Shown: piece after piece, positions 6,047 through 15,240 of the stretch
How the letters are laid out: every line of letters starts with the position of its first letter
How positions within the stretch are numbered: the first letter of the stretch is position 1
The notes under the pieces: generated by a model
Databases searched by the model: none
The model's input: only the letters and a program-made list of their open reading frames with translations
What the model was told of the DNA's origin: nothing
Source: JBGPQJ01 sp963829485
GTDB lineage: Bacteria; Chloroflexota; Anaerolineae; Anaerolineales; Villigracilaceae
Assembly (NCBI GenBank): GCA_963829485.1
Contig: CAWHIK010000007.1
Location: 310,001-374,000, forward strand
DNA length: 64,000 bases
Reading direction: 5' to 3'
Made by a program: the position numbers and the translations under genes

Positions 6047-6712
6047 GTGCCACGCAAGGTCTACATCGACGCCGGCCACGGCGGGAACGACCCTGGAGCG
6101 GTCGACGGCAAAGGTCTGGGGGACACCCTCTACACCGAGGAGGAGGACCTCAACCTCGCCTGCTCGCTCAAGCTCCAGTCCGCGCTGCTGCGTTGTGGCA
6201 TCTACGTGGGCATGAGCAGGGCCACCGACGTCTACCCGAGCCTGGCCGCCCGCTACAACGCGGCCAACGTGTGGGGAGCGAACGTCTGCGTGAGCTGGCA
6301 CCACAACGCCGGCGCACCGTCGGCTAAGGGCGTGGCGGTGCTCTACCGTGACGCCGCCGACCAGCTCCTGGCGACCCACATCTACAACGCGATCGCGGCC
6401 GTGTCCCCCTGGACCGATCGGGGACTGCAACAGCGTACTGACCTCGCCATGCTGAACGGCCCCAAGATGCCGTGCTGCCTGATCGAGGCGGGCTACATCA
6501 CAAACACCGACGAAGAGCGGCTGCTGAACGACCCCGCCTACCAGCTCCAGCTCGCGGAGCGTGTGGCAAACGCCATCTGCAACTACTTCAAGGTGCCGTT
6601 CGTCCCGCCGGCCGCGCCGGTTCCGGTGCCTCCTCCGGCGCCGTTCCCCGCACCCGCAGGCTGGCGCATCGTCAGCCAGACCGCCGACACCGTCACGTTG
6701 AAGAGGAGCTGA
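6047..6712 (+). CDS. N-acetylmuramoyl-L-alanine amidase (endolysin)
   Basis: A 221-residue endolysin of the Amidase_3 family, which cuts the bond between muramic acid and the stem peptide. The zinc ligands and catalytic residues are visible: DAGHGGND (His, residue 10), TEEEDLNL (Glu, about 32), SWHHNA (His, about 85) and LIEAGYI (catalytic Glu, about 146). The C-terminus is a Pro/Ala/Val linker (residues 185-205) followed by a short tail that may bind the cell wall. There is no signal peptide, so release would depend on a holin. It starts at GTG directly after the preceding stop. Confidence 0.9.
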   Translation: MPRKVYIDAGHGGNDPGAVDGKGLGDTLYTEEEDLNLACSLKLQSALLRCGIYVGMSRATDVYPSLAARYNAANVWGANVCVSWHHNAGAPSAKGVAVLYRDAADQLLATHIYNAIAAVSPWTDRGLQQRTDLAMLNGPKMPCCLIEAGYITNTDEERLLNDPAYQLQLAERVANAICNYFKVPFVPPAAPVPVPPPAPFPAPAGWRIVSQTADTVTLKRS

Positions 6713-6714
6713 TC

Positions 6715-6903
6715 ATGTCCACGCTGTTCTCCACAAAGGCCGCGAAGTTCTGGGTCGCCGCGATCGCCGCCGTGCTGATCGCCGGGCTGACCGCGTACGA
6801 GGGCGTCATGGCCGACGGCCTGACTGCGCAGGAGTGGCTCACCGTGGCCGTGGCCATCCTGGGCGCGATCACGGTCTACCTCGTCCCCAACGCCACCACC
6901 TGA
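6715..6903 (+). CDS. Phage holin
   Basis: A 62-residue protein with two hydrophobic helices (about residues 11-27 and 42-57) joined by an acidic turn (YEGVMADGLTAQEW), the pattern of small holins found beside amidase endolysins. Holins open the cytoplasmic membrane so that the endolysin can reach the wall. The ATG follows the amidase stop by two bases. The ending AITVYLVPNATT matches the usual look of these holins. Confidence 0.75.
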   Translation: MSTLFSTKAAKFWVAAIAAVLIAGLTAYEGVMADGLTAQEWLTVAVAILGAITVYLVPNATT

Positions 6904-6906
6904 CCC

Positions 6907-7002
6907 ATGCTGTGGGCCTACGTGCTGGTGGGCTGCTGTTCGTTCCTTGCCGGCGTGCTCACGGTGATCGTGTTGATGGCGTACTCCAACCCGAGGTCTT
7001 AG
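6907..7002 (+). CDS. Tiny single-span membrane protein
   Basis: A 31-residue frame beginning three bases after the holin stop. It contains one hydrophobic helix (YVLVGCCSFLAGVLTVIVLM) and a short polar tail. Size and position suggest a lysis accessory peptide, but no function is known. The ribosome site of the following tail gene (AGGAG) overlaps its TAG. Confidence 0.4.
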   Translation: MLWAYVLVGCCSFLAGVLTVIVLMAYSNPRS

Positions 7003-7012
7003 GAGCTGACCG

Positions 7013-8965
7013 ATGCCTATCATCGTCACGACAGGCGGCACCGCTGGACAGACCTCCGGCGGCAATGTCGTCACGAGCTACAACCACGCGACCGGAGCGG
7101 TCGAGAACTCGGGCCTGGCCTCTATCCAGCTCCCGGACCTCGTGACGTGGGTGCCGTTCGAGCTGCACTGGTCGGTCTCTGGCGAGATGACCAGTCAGGC
7201 CGTCACGCTCCCGGCGACCGCGGACGTGGAGTGGTCGGCGACCGGATCGGGCGCCGGCGCGACGACGTTGAACTGTGGCGTGATCGGCAACGAGTACGTC
7301 CGCATCTACGCTCGCGCCAAGACGACGCGGGCCGTGGGCAACCTCACCCAGCGCGTGAGCAACATCGTGTACGGCTACGGCGTCGACGCTCCGAGCTACC
7401 CGACCTTCACCGCCGGGCCGGCCGTGACCTCCGTGACTTCCAGTGGGGGTACGTTCACCTTCACGGCCGTGGATGCCGACTACGGCGACACGGTCACCTG
7501 CAAGTACCAGATCGTGGCGCGTAACGCCGCGCTGGGCTCGTGGGCGTCCGCCGCGAGCGCGACCTCGCCGCAGAGCTTCACGGGGCTTTCGGCCGAGACC
7601 GACTACGACCTCGTCGTCCAGGCGACCGACACCACGAACCGCTCCACCGTCTCGGCCCGCTACCAGTTCCAGACCCAGGCAGCCGCCTCACAGGCGCCGT
7701 CGTTCTCCACGCAGCCGCAGCTCAAGACCGGCTCGGCGACCTCCCAGGGGTTCGTGGTCGAGTACGCGGTGTCAAATCCAGGCGGCTTCACGCTCACGCA
7801 CAGATTCTCGATGAACGGCGGCACTGACTGGAGCACGATCGCCACCGGCAACCAGAACGAGGTCGGCAAGCGGTGGTACAACTCGTCATCGGGCCTATGG
7901 GAGCACACGGTCACGGGGATGCAGAGCGGGACCAAGAGTGTCCAGGCGCAGGTCATCGGTGACATCTACACCATCGCCTCGAACATCGTGAACATCGCCA
8001 CGGGAACGCTCGGTACGCCCGCGTCGCTCACCGCGACGCCCTCGAGCGGTCAGGTGCTGCTCGACTGGGCTGACGTCTCAGGAGCCGATGGCTACGACGT
8101 GGACTACGATCAGTCGTCTGGCTATGGCTCCTCGGTGTCTCCGGACCCGAGCACCTCGACAGCGACCGTAACGGGCCTGACCGACTACACGCTCGCACAC
8201 TTCCGTGTCCGGGCACACGACAGTGCCGGGAACCTGTCGAGTTATGGCACGACGACCGCCACACCTGGCCGCCTGACGTTCTTGACGGGTGGCGCCGGTA
8301 CGGTAGAGGTCACCGGCGGGACGCTCGTGCTCACAAGCTCGACGCAAGCGTCGACCTCCGCGGCGGCCTTCGATCCGACCTCACTTCCCCGTGGCAGCTC
8401 CTGGGCGGTAGAGGCGCGGGGCAAGTGCGGCGATCCCGCAACAGCGGATGGATCGAGTGGTGCTTCTTCTGCGCTGTTGAGCCTGTTCCACATCAACGGA
8501 ACCCCCGCCGTTACCACCTGGACCACTCCCACCGCCGGGCACCTTCGCGCACGCAACATCTGCGTCTACTTCCAGCACGCTGATAACGGAGTCGGAGGGG
8601 CAACATCAAGCCACTACGGGGTGTTCTGTTGCTATGTGGACAACACGGGGACCACGAAGTTCGCCGAGACGAATGGCTCGGCCTGGACCGGTTCAGGCAG
8701 CCCGATCGAGACGAACTTCACCCACAACGACTACATCAGGGCTCGCATCGAGAACAACGGGACCTCCTGGCAGATCAAGCTCTACGACGCCTCCGACACC
8801 CTGCGCTATACCCTGCCCGCCGTGAACTGGTCGGCGACACAGGCCGCGTCCGGGGCCAGTGACTACCTCCTCGTCGGCGACCCGATCTCCGACTGGTGGA
8901 GCGGTGACCTGACGATCGACCACATCAAGCGCGAGACCAACAGCGCCTTCACGGACAACTTCTAA
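7013..8965 (+). CDS. Phage tail fibre protein with fibronectin type III repeats
   Basis: A 650-residue, Ser/Thr/Gly-rich beta protein. At least three stretches read like fibronectin type III modules: about residues 125-220 (ending in TDYDLVVQATDTT), 225-325 and 335-415 (VLLDWADVSGADGYDVDYD). The C-terminal 230 residues look like a lectin/concanavalin-type beta sandwich (VEARGKCG, HNDYIRARIENNG, WSGDLTIDHIKRE). Such proteins are host-recognition or tail-decoration elements. AGGAGCTGACC precedes the ATG. The next large fibre-like gene begins four bases after its stop. Confidence 0.65.
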   Translation: MPIIVTTGGTAGQTSGGNVVTSYNHATGAVENSGLASIQLPDLVTWVPFELHWSVSGEMTSQAVTLPATADVEWSATGSGAGATTLNCGVIGNEYVRIYARAKTTRAVGNLTQRVSNIVYGYGVDAPSYPTFTAGPAVTSVTSSGGTFTFTAVDADYGDTVTCKYQIVARNAALGSWASAASATSPQSFTGLSAETDYDLVVQATDTTNRSTVSARYQFQTQAAASQAPSFSTQPQLKTGSATSQGFVVEYAVSNPGGFTLTHRFSMNGGTDWSTIATGNQNEVGKRWYNSSSGLWEHTVTGMQSGTKSVQAQVIGDIYTIASNIVNIATGTLGTPASLTATPSSGQVLLDWADVSGADGYDVDYDQSSGYGSSVSPDPSTSTATVTGLTDYTLAHFRVRAHDSAGNLSSYGTTTATPGRLTFLTGGAGTVEVTGGTLVLTSSTQASTSAAAFDPTSLPRGSSWAVEARGKCGDPATADGSSGASSALLSLFHINGTPAVTTWTTPTAGHLRARNICVYFQHADNGVGGATSSHYGVFCCYVDNTGTTKFAETNGSAWTGSGSPIETNFTHNDYIRARIENNGTSWQIKLYDASDTLRYTLPAVNWSATQAASGASDYLLVGDPISDWWSGDLTIDHIKRETNSAFTDNF

Positions 8966-8969
8966 CCGC

Positions 8970-11162
8970 ATGGCGTCGCCGCTGACATACTTCACGGACC
9001 ACATGCACTACTACGAGCTGACGGTCCCCGCCTGCTCCGCCGGTGCCGTGGTGCAGGTGACGCTTTCCCAGATCGGTACGCTCAAGACGCCGTGGGGGTT
9101 CCTGCGCGACGACGCCTACGATCTTCGCGTCTCCTACGAATCCACGAGCGGGGTCATATCCGAGGTGCCAAGGACCCTCTCGGGCACGACCGTCAAGTTC
9201 GCCGCGGTGGAGAGCATCGGTCTGCAGACCACCGGCCGCTACTGCATCGTCATCGGCAACGCGGGCGCATCCGCTCCGAGCAGCCCGACGCTCGGCACTG
9301 CGACCGTCACCGCGACCGCGGCCCGCGCGAAGAGGACGAGGGAGGTGGCCGAAAGCAGGGCGCTGGCTTTCGAAGCGGCGGCGAACAACGGCTCGGCGGA
9401 GGTCGCGTACGGCGCGAACCAGCTCAACGGCCGTGGAATATCGCTCCCATTCACCGTCACCGAGGCCGGTGACTACCAGTTCTTCGAGATGCTCGTCAGG
9501 CAGGCCGGCAGCAGTGCGATCCTGGCCGGCGACATGATCGTCGAGGTGTACTCGGACAACGCCGGGGTCCCTGGAACGCTGCTCGGTAGAGCGTGGACCA
9601 CGACGATGGGTGTGGACAAGTCGACCGGGTCCTACGGCTGGCTCTGGGCCTACTGTCCTTCAAAGCTCACGCTCTCTCCCGGCACCTACCATCTCGTTCC
9701 GACCGTGAACGGCACGGGCTCAACCTCGCAGGCGATCTCGTTCGCCTGTCAGAGCGGAGGCTCCACACCCTATCGCACGAGGACGGCGGGGAGCTGGTCA
9801 GGCTGGGGGACGGTGGCCAACAAGAGGCCCTGCGTGCGGGCCTACTCAGGCTGGCCGGCGCTCGTGGGTGGCCGATGGGATCTCGATGCGCGTAACGGCA
9901 CCATCTTGCGAGCCACAGGAACGCCGTCGTGGGAGCAGACTGGCTCGGAGGACCTGGGCTACGGCGAGCACTTCAACGTCTCCGAGGCCCACTGGGACGG
10001 CTCGGCGTGGCGTGTGCTCTACGCGACATACGACGACAGAACGGGCCAGGGTGGAGTCACCTACGCCCGGGGGCTGGGTGCCGCCACGGGACCTACGCTC
10101 GCCTCCTTGACGAAGTACAACCAGAATCCGCTGGTGACGATACCCTTGGCGCAGCACTCGAGTCGCCTAGAGACCCACACCCCTTGCGTCTACGACTGGA
10201 CACCTGGGGCGATGAAGGGCTACTTCCGGGGGTACGCCTACGATCTGGACCCGACCCAGCAGCGCATCCTCTATCACATGAGCAACGCTCACGCGAACTG
10301 GTATCAACCGCAGTCCGGAGGGGGCTGGCAGAACGACGGCGTGGTCAACTACTCATGGCCGACCGTACAGAACATCCTGAACCCGCACGCGTGGTACGAC
10401 GGTGCGACCGTGAAGGTGCAGCTGTTCGTACAGACAAGCACTGGCGGGGGACGAATGGTGATCGCGGACCAAGCGACCCCGACAAGCCTGGTCAACGCCA
10501 CCCCGGTCTACATAGACCTCTCGGATGTCGATACCGTGAGCGCACTCATCGGCGCGAGGTATGAGGCCGGGAGCGGTATCATCCACGGGCTGGCCACCAA
10601 GCAGAACACCAAGTCCGACTCCTACGGCACCTACTACTTCGAGGGCTGGGCGCTGTCATCGGGTGACGGCATCATCTACACCTCGCCCTATCCGCTGCTG
10701 CCCTACGACAACACGGCCACCAACGAGCACTGCGGGGCAGATGCAGCGGCGGGCACGGGATTCGTCGAGGAGACAGACGGCACGATCCGCGTCGTGTACG
10801 CAGGAGTGAACCGCTACTACACCGCCGCCGCGGGAGACCTGGACATGGAAGTCGTCACGAACATGGCGACGGTCCAGTACGTCGACGAGGGCGGCGAGCG
10901 CGCGACCTCTATGGCATTCGACCTCTCACTGCCCGCCACGCAGGTCGTCGGCGCGTTCGACTTCGACCTGTCGCTACCGGGCGTGTTGACCGTGAGCGCG
11001 ATGGACTTCCTGCTCAGTCTTCCCCAGCCGATCTACGTACTGACGCCGCCGGCGGAGATACGGGCGCGCGTCGCCGCTGGTGTCGCAGGACCCCGTGAAC
11101 TCGCGAGTGTCGGGGCGTCGGAACGATGGTCAGCACACGCCGAACCACTGTGGCCCGAGTAG
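8970..11162 (+). CDS. Large phage tail fibre/receptor-binding protein, propeller-like centre
   Basis: A 730-residue protein. Residues 1-110 are a beta-rich head. A carbohydrate-anchor-like sandwich follows (about 135-270, with EVYSDNAGVPGTLLGRAW). The middle (about 300-620) has repeated segments with Trp, Asp and Tyr (SEAHWDGSAWRVLYAT, VNYSWPTVQNILNPHAWYD, GTIRVVYAGVNRYY) that suggest a five-bladed propeller like those of glycosidase clans. The end carries three copies of a short motif close to MAFDLSLPATQV. It likely contacts surface polysaccharide; enzymatic activity cannot be judged. Confidence 0.6.
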   Translation: MASPLTYFTDHMHYYELTVPACSAGAVVQVTLSQIGTLKTPWGFLRDDAYDLRVSYESTSGVISEVPRTLSGTTVKFAAVESIGLQTTGRYCIVIGNAGASAPSSPTLGTATVTATAARAKRTREVAESRALAFEAAANNGSAEVAYGANQLNGRGISLPFTVTEAGDYQFFEMLVRQAGSSAILAGDMIVEVYSDNAGVPGTLLGRAWTTTMGVDKSTGSYGWLWAYCPSKLTLSPGTYHLVPTVNGTGSTSQAISFACQSGGSTPYRTRTAGSWSGWGTVANKRPCVRAYSGWPALVGGRWDLDARNGTILRATGTPSWEQTGSEDLGYGEHFNVSEAHWDGSAWRVLYATYDDRTGQGGVTYARGLGAATGPTLASLTKYNQNPLVTIPLAQHSSRLETHTPCVYDWTPGAMKGYFRGYAYDLDPTQQRILYHMSNAHANWYQPQSGGGWQNDGVVNYSWPTVQNILNPHAWYDGATVKVQLFVQTSTGGGRMVIADQATPTSLVNATPVYIDLSDVDTVSALIGARYEAGSGIIHGLATKQNTKSDSYGTYYFEGWALSSGDGIIYTSPYPLLPYDNTATNEHCGADAAAGTGFVEETDGTIRVVYAGVNRYYTAAAGDLDMEVVTNMATVQYVDEGGERATSMAFDLSLPATQVVGAFDFDLSLPGVLTVSAMDFLLSLPQPIYVLTPPAEIRARVAAGVAGPRELASVGASERWSAHAEPLWPE

Positions 11163-11171
11163 GAGAGACAC

Positions 11172-11579
11172 ATGGCGAGCACTCCAGCAGCGACCGACTT
11201 CGTCATCAGCCAGGGAGACTCCCTGCCGCTGATGCGTATCCCGATCGCGGTGAACAGCCAGGGCCAGCTCGTCGACCTGGACGGTTGCACGGTCACGTTC
11301 CTCGGGCGCATCTACGGGACGCGCACCTATCCGCCGCCCATCATCCGACCGATCGAGAGCTACGCGCAGGAGACCGAGGACGGGGACAGCGTCATCGCGG
11401 TCTACGTCCATCTCACCACCACGGACACTAGCGGCATCAAGGTCCCGAGCAACGCCGACTATGTGCAGATGCAGGGCGAGCTCGAGATCATCGACGCCGA
11501 CGGAGAGGTGCTCACCATCCCGAGCATCGGGTACCTGAGCTGGTGGATACGCGACGACGTTGGCGACGCAGGGACGTAG
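11172..11579 (+). CDS. Phage baseplate/tail-associated hypothetical protein
   Basis: A 135-residue beta-rich protein opening with DFVISQGDSLPLMRIPIAV, the kind of N-terminal sheet seen in baseplate upper or tail-tip accessory proteins. No catalytic motif or membrane span. It follows the large fibre gene by nine bases with a GGAGAGA ribosome site, so it belongs to the same structural operon. The assignment rests on position and a general family look. Confidence 0.5.
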   Translation: MASTPAATDFVISQGDSLPLMRIPIAVNSQGQLVDLDGCTVTFLGRIYGTRTYPPPIIRPIESYAQETEDGDSVIAVYVHLTTTDTSGIKVPSNADYVQMQGELEIIDADGEVLTIPSIGYLSWWIRDDVGDAGT

Positions 11580-11584
11580 GGGCG

Positions 11585-11740
11585 ATGGCTGACTACCCTG
11601 CGCCTCGTCCCTCGCCGCTGGAGTGGGACCCCAAGACTGCCACCACCACGGTGGCCGAGGTCCTGGCCGGCGCGCTGGACACGGAGGACCCGGACTACTC
11701 GGGCGACATCGGCGAGTACGTCGACGACTCCAGCTCATGA
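11585..11740 (+). CDS. Small acidic phage protein
   Basis: A 51-residue acidic protein (PRPSPLEWDPKTATTTVAEV, then Asp/Glu-rich sequence). It lies between the baseplate-like gene and the first HNH gene, whose ATG overlaps its TGA (ATGA at 11737-11740). No family is recognised. Confidence 0.5.
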   Translation: MADYPAPRPSPLEWDPKTATTTVAEVLAGALDTEDPDYSGDIGEYVDDSSS

Positions 11741-12015
11741 GCGACCCGCTGTATCGAACGAAGACCTGGCAGCGTATACGCGAACAGGTCCTGGCCCGGG
11801 ACAACTACCTCTGCCAGCGGTGCCTAGGCAACACCATGCTGACCAAGGCTGACACGGTGCATCACGTGAGGGAGCTCGAGCAGCATCCCGAGCTCGCACT
11901 GGAGCCCGACAACCTGATGAGCCTGTGCTGTGACTGCCACAACGCGATCCACAAGCGAGGCAAGCATAAGGAGCTCCGAGAGCCCGAACGCAAGGCGCGC
12001 ATCGTCACCGTCTGA
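11737..12015 (+). CDS. HNH endonuclease (terminase-associated)
   Basis: A 92-residue HNH nuclease. The fold is visible: two zinc knuckles (CQRC near residue 28 and CCDCH near residue 66) bracket the catalytic block VHHVRELEQHP, the Asn in PDNLMSLC, and a final His in HNAIH. Short HNH proteins beside the terminase genes of cos-type phages help the packaging terminase cut the genome ends. Two more genes on lie the terminase fragments, which agrees with this role. The start overlaps the preceding stop. Confidence 0.85.
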   Translation: MSDPLYRTKTWQRIREQVLARDNYLCQRCLGNTMLTKADTVHHVRELEQHPELALEPDNLMSLCCDCHNAIHKRGKHKELREPERKARIVTV

Positions 12016-12029
12016 GAGGGGATGGCTGC

Positions 12030-12683
12030 GTGGAGCATTCTTGCAGACGATGTGGCGAGACCTTTGCGCATCGATACAACAGCGCCAACATCTACTGCTC
12101 GCGTGAGTGTGCATTCGCGGATAAGACCGCACATGCCAGGCACAAGTGCATCGACTGCGGGCGTGTGTTACGGACGATTCAGAGGCGATGTGGCGCGTGT
12201 CACCAGGCACACCTTGAGCGACTGCGATCGGAAAGGACAGCGCACCAGCGGCCGTGCCCTGACTGTGGCAGCGCGATAGAGGACAAGGGTAAGCATCGCT
12301 GCAAGTCTTGCAGGGACAAGCGAGTAGACCGGATGAGACTCTGCAAGAAGCGCAGGCCTAACAGCAGGAAGAGCAGCAACGCCGCGCAGATCAACACGAC
12401 CACACGATGGTTCGTATACAAGCGCGACGACTTCAAGTGCCACATCTGCGGGACCGAGGTGGACACGCACTGTGACCCCAACGATGATTGGGCGCCGTCA
12501 CTCGACCACGTGATGCCGAAGGCGCAGTGGCCGAAGGGCAGGCGGGGCGTCAATCACGCTGACAACCTACGTACGGCGCATCGAATCTGTAACAGCCACA
12601 AGCACACGCACAACGACGCGGATCTGCCGGAACACATAGTGAGACGCATCCTTAGCCGCGTAGACGCGCGCTCAGTCGCCTAA
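12030..12683 (+). CDS. HNH endonuclease with N-terminal zinc ribbons
   Basis: A 217-residue protein from a GTG start. Residues 1-100 contain four Cys pairs in series (CRRCG, CIDCG, CPDCG, CKSC), like stacked zinc ribbons that could recognise DNA. A basic linker follows (KKRRPNSRKSS), then an HNH core: VYKRDDFKCHICG, SLDHVMPKAQ, DNLRTAHRICNSHK. It is larger than the preceding HNH protein and resembles homing-type HNH nucleases often inserted near terminase genes. Two adjacent HNH genes may mean that one is a mobile intruder. Confidence 0.75.
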   Translation: MEHSCRRCGETFAHRYNSANIYCSRECAFADKTAHARHKCIDCGRVLRTIQRRCGACHQAHLERLRSERTAHQRPCPDCGSAIEDKGKHRCKSCRDKRVDRMRLCKKRRPNSRKSSNAAQINTTTRWFVYKRDDFKCHICGTEVDTHCDPNDDWAPSLDHVMPKAQWPKGRRGVNHADNLRTAHRICNSHKHTHNDADLPEHIVRRILSRVDARSVA

Positions 12684-12784
12684 CGTCTATCGCCCCCTCC
12701 CTCTAGAGATCAACGTTGACGGCGGGAGACCGACCGGAGGGGAAGCGTTCACACCGCGGGTCTCAGTCCTTTCTGGAGGTCCTT
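12684..12784 (+). other. Intergenic region before terminase; possible cos region
   Basis: The only sizeable non-coding gap before the terminase genes. It holds a 6-bp inverted repeat, GAGACC (12726-12731) and GGTCTC (12759-12764), around a purine-rich GGAGGGGAAG, followed by a GGAGG ribosome site near 12776. A cohesive-end site is expected about here in HNH/cos phages, but the ends cannot be located from one sequence. Confidence 0.25.
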
Positions 12785-13070
12785 ATGCGGGTGTCCGCAG
12801 AGATCACCGACAAGCGCGCCCGGAGACCTTCAGGGAGACTGCGCGACACTGAAGCCGCCGATGAGGCTCGACGGCGACACCATCCAGCTCGTCTCAGACC
12901 TCGCCCTCCTCGAGCAAGTGAAGCAGCGAGCCCTCGAAGAAGGCGAGACCAGCACGGTCCTGCGCTCCATCGAGAAGCAGCGCAAGATCCGGCGCGAGCT
13001 CAAGCTGACCCCGGCGTCCGGCCTCGTAAAGGAAAACCCCGAAGACGGCGAGACCTCGTGGACGAACTAA
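12785..13070 (+). CDS. Probable small terminase subunit, frameshifted
   Basis: Two frames together look like one protein of about 95 residues. The first starts at the ATG at 12785 behind GGAGG and is basic (ITDKRARRPSGRLRD). Near 12,850 it must shift to the frame reading GDTIQLVSDLALLEQVKQRA and ending EDGETSWTN. The helical, basic-then-acidic layout and the position directly before the large terminase suggest the small subunit, which recognises the phage genome end, but I see no diagnostic motif. The shift is probably a base error. Confidence 0.4.
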
Positions 13071-14739
13071 GGCGCGCCTTAAGACCACCGGGTACGCCCA
13101 GGACGTGGTCGCAGGCCGGATCGTCGCCGGCAAGAAGGTCGCCAAGGCCTGCGAGCGCCACCTGAACGACCTCGAACGCTCCGAGACGAGGACTACCCCT
13201 ACCGCTTCGATCAGGGCCGCGGCTACCAGCTGATCGGCTACATCGAGCGGGAGTGCCGCCCGTCACAGGGGCACGGAGACGCTCAAGCTCCAGCCGTGGG
13301 ACCACTTCATCGTCGGGTCGCTGTACGGCTGGGTCGGCAAGACGACCGGCTAAGAGGCGGTTCCGCTACGGGCTCGTGTTCGTGGCGCGCAAGCAGGGCA
13401 AGTCGCTCAAGGCCTCCGGGGTGTCGCTGTTCGGGGCGAGCCAAGGACGGCGAGCGCGGAGCGGGGTGTACCAGCTCGCGAACGCGATGAAGCAGGTCCG
13501 CGCGACGACGTTCAACGAGTGCCTGGAGATGGTGAAGGCCTCGCCGAAGCTCGGCAGGGGTTCCGGGTCACCCGGGACGCGATCTACTACGACGAGACGA
13601 CTTCCAGATCGAGCCGCAGGCGTCGGACTCTCAGCGCCTCGACGGGCTCAACAGCCACCTCGGCGTGTTCGACGAGATCCACGAGTACAAGACCTACAAG
13701 CTCATCAACGTCATCAAGAACTCGACCGCGTCCCGCGAGCAGCCGCTGCTGCTCTACATCACGACCGCCGGCTACGTGCTCGACGGGCCGCTCATGGACA
13801 TGTACGAACGCGGCGCCGACGTGCTGGACGGCGTCGTCCAGGACGAGCGGACGTTCTACTACATCGCCGAGCTCGACGAGGACGACGACATCGACGACCC
13901 GGGAACTGGGTCAAGGCCAACCCGAACCTCGGCATCCCGTCCAGCTCCAGGACATGGTCCAGGAGTGGGAGGAGCGAAGGACGTCCCCGCCGAGCGTGGG
14001 GACTTCATCACAAAGCGCCTCAACCTGTTCGTCCGATCCGCCGAGCAGGCGTTCGTCGACTTCGAGGTGCTGAAGCGCAACGAGAGGAGCATCGACCCCG
14101 AGGTCTGCCGGCCGGCCCTGCGTCGGCGGGTTCGACCTCTCGCAGACCGAGGACTTCACCGCGGCGTGCCTGGAGTTCCCGCTCGACGACGGCCGGCTGT
14201 TCGTGCTGTCCCACTCCTGGGTGCCCGAGGCGAAGGTCAAGCTCGACAACGAGAGCCTCCCGTTCGGCGAGTGGGAGCGGCGGGGACTTCTCACCATCAG
14301 CCTGGGCGACTTCGTCGACTACGCCTAGGTGTACCACTGGTTCGCCGAAGCTCAAAGTTCTACCCGATCCTGCGCATCACCTACGACCCGGCCAACGCCT
14401 ACCGGCTCGCCGCGACCTGCAGGCCTACGGCGGCGAGGAGTGGACGAAGGTCGTGCGCCAGGGCGCGCTCACCCTGAACGGGCCGCTGAAGGACATCAAG
14501 GAGCACCTCCTGGCGGGCAAGGTCGTGTGCAACGACGACCCGCTGCTGCGCTGGTACATCAACAACGTCAAGCTCGTGGACGACCGTAACGGCAATTGGC
14601 TCCCCTCCAAGCAGGGCCGCTACCGCAAGATCGACGGGTTCGCGGCCTGGCTCAACGCGCACACCGAGACGATCAGCTCGCCGCCGCCGTCGCATCGGAC
14701 GCGACGCCGGTCACGTTCATCTCACGGAAGGACCTCTAG
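13058..14739 (+). pseudogene. Phage terminase large subunit, broken by about ten frameshifts
   Basis: Stitching frames together gives a nearly complete large terminase, the ATP-driven packaging motor and nuclease. Recognisable pieces in order: YAQDVVAGRIVAGKKV (N-terminus), LKLQPWDHFIVGSLYGW, the deviant Walker A VFVARKQGKSLKA near 13,380, Walker B LGVFDEIHEYK near 13,660, LLYITTAGY, and the nuclease-side GGFDLSQTEDFTAACLEF near 14,130. It ends with TFISRKDL and a TAG at 14737-14739. Several breaks are a missing G in a G run, for example before NWVKANPN (about 13,912). The residues survive, so errors are likelier than decay. Confidence 0.82.
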
Positions 14740-15240
14740 ATGGGCCTGTTCCAGCGCCTGCGAATTCGAGCCGCCCGCATCATCGGCGGGGAGAAGCTGG
14801 CCGCGAGCTACACGACGCCGAACTCGGACTTCACGTCGTGGTTCGAGCCGAAGAACATCTTCACATCCCTGCAGGGCGACACGCTCGCGACCTCCGAGAC
14901 GGTCTTTACCGCGATCTCGCGCCTCTCCAACTCGCTCGGGTCGCTCCCGCTCGATCTCTACGACGGCGACCGCAACAGGGTCCCCGGCCACCCGGCCGCC
15001 GTGCTGATGCACTCGCCGAACCCGAACATGCACCGGTGGGAGCTGATGCGCACGCTGGAGGTGCTGCGCGACACGAGCGGGAACGCGTACGCGCTGAAGC
15101 AGTACGGCTCCACCTTCAAGCCGACGGCAATATGGCCGCTCGACCCGAACCGCGTGCTGCCCATGATCGAGCAGGACACGCGCGAGCTGTGGTATCGGGT
15201 CGAGACGGGCGAGCGCAACAACTTCGCCTACATCCACAAC
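14740..15240 (+). CDS. Phage portal protein (HK97-type), N-terminal part only
   Basis: The first 165 or so residues of a portal protein, the ring through which DNA enters the capsid. Typical features are the N-terminal FQRLRIRAARIIGG, a run of Ser/Thr, VFTAISRLSNSLGSLPLDLYD near residue 55, HPAAVLMHSPNPNMHRWEL, SGNAYALKQ and PTAIWPLDPNRVLP. Real relatives continue for some 200 residues more. Here the sequence turns after NNFAYIHN into unrelated DNA, which reads as the antisense of a bacterial gene. The frame stays open by chance to 15,774. The ATG follows the terminase TAG directly. Confidence 0.8.

Noticed and set aside
5717..6430. 237-codon minus-strand frame
   Set aside because: Antisense of the holin-like and amidase genes, rich in Val, His and Arg as expected of a shadow.
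13253..15007. 584-codon + strand frame
   Set aside because: A composite: only parts are terminase, the rest is Arg/Ser/Pro-rich shadow sequence and crosses into the portal gene.
14722..15240. C-terminal extension of the zinc-ribbon frame on the minus strand
   Set aside because: It is antisense to the portal gene and has no zinc-ribbon-family character.
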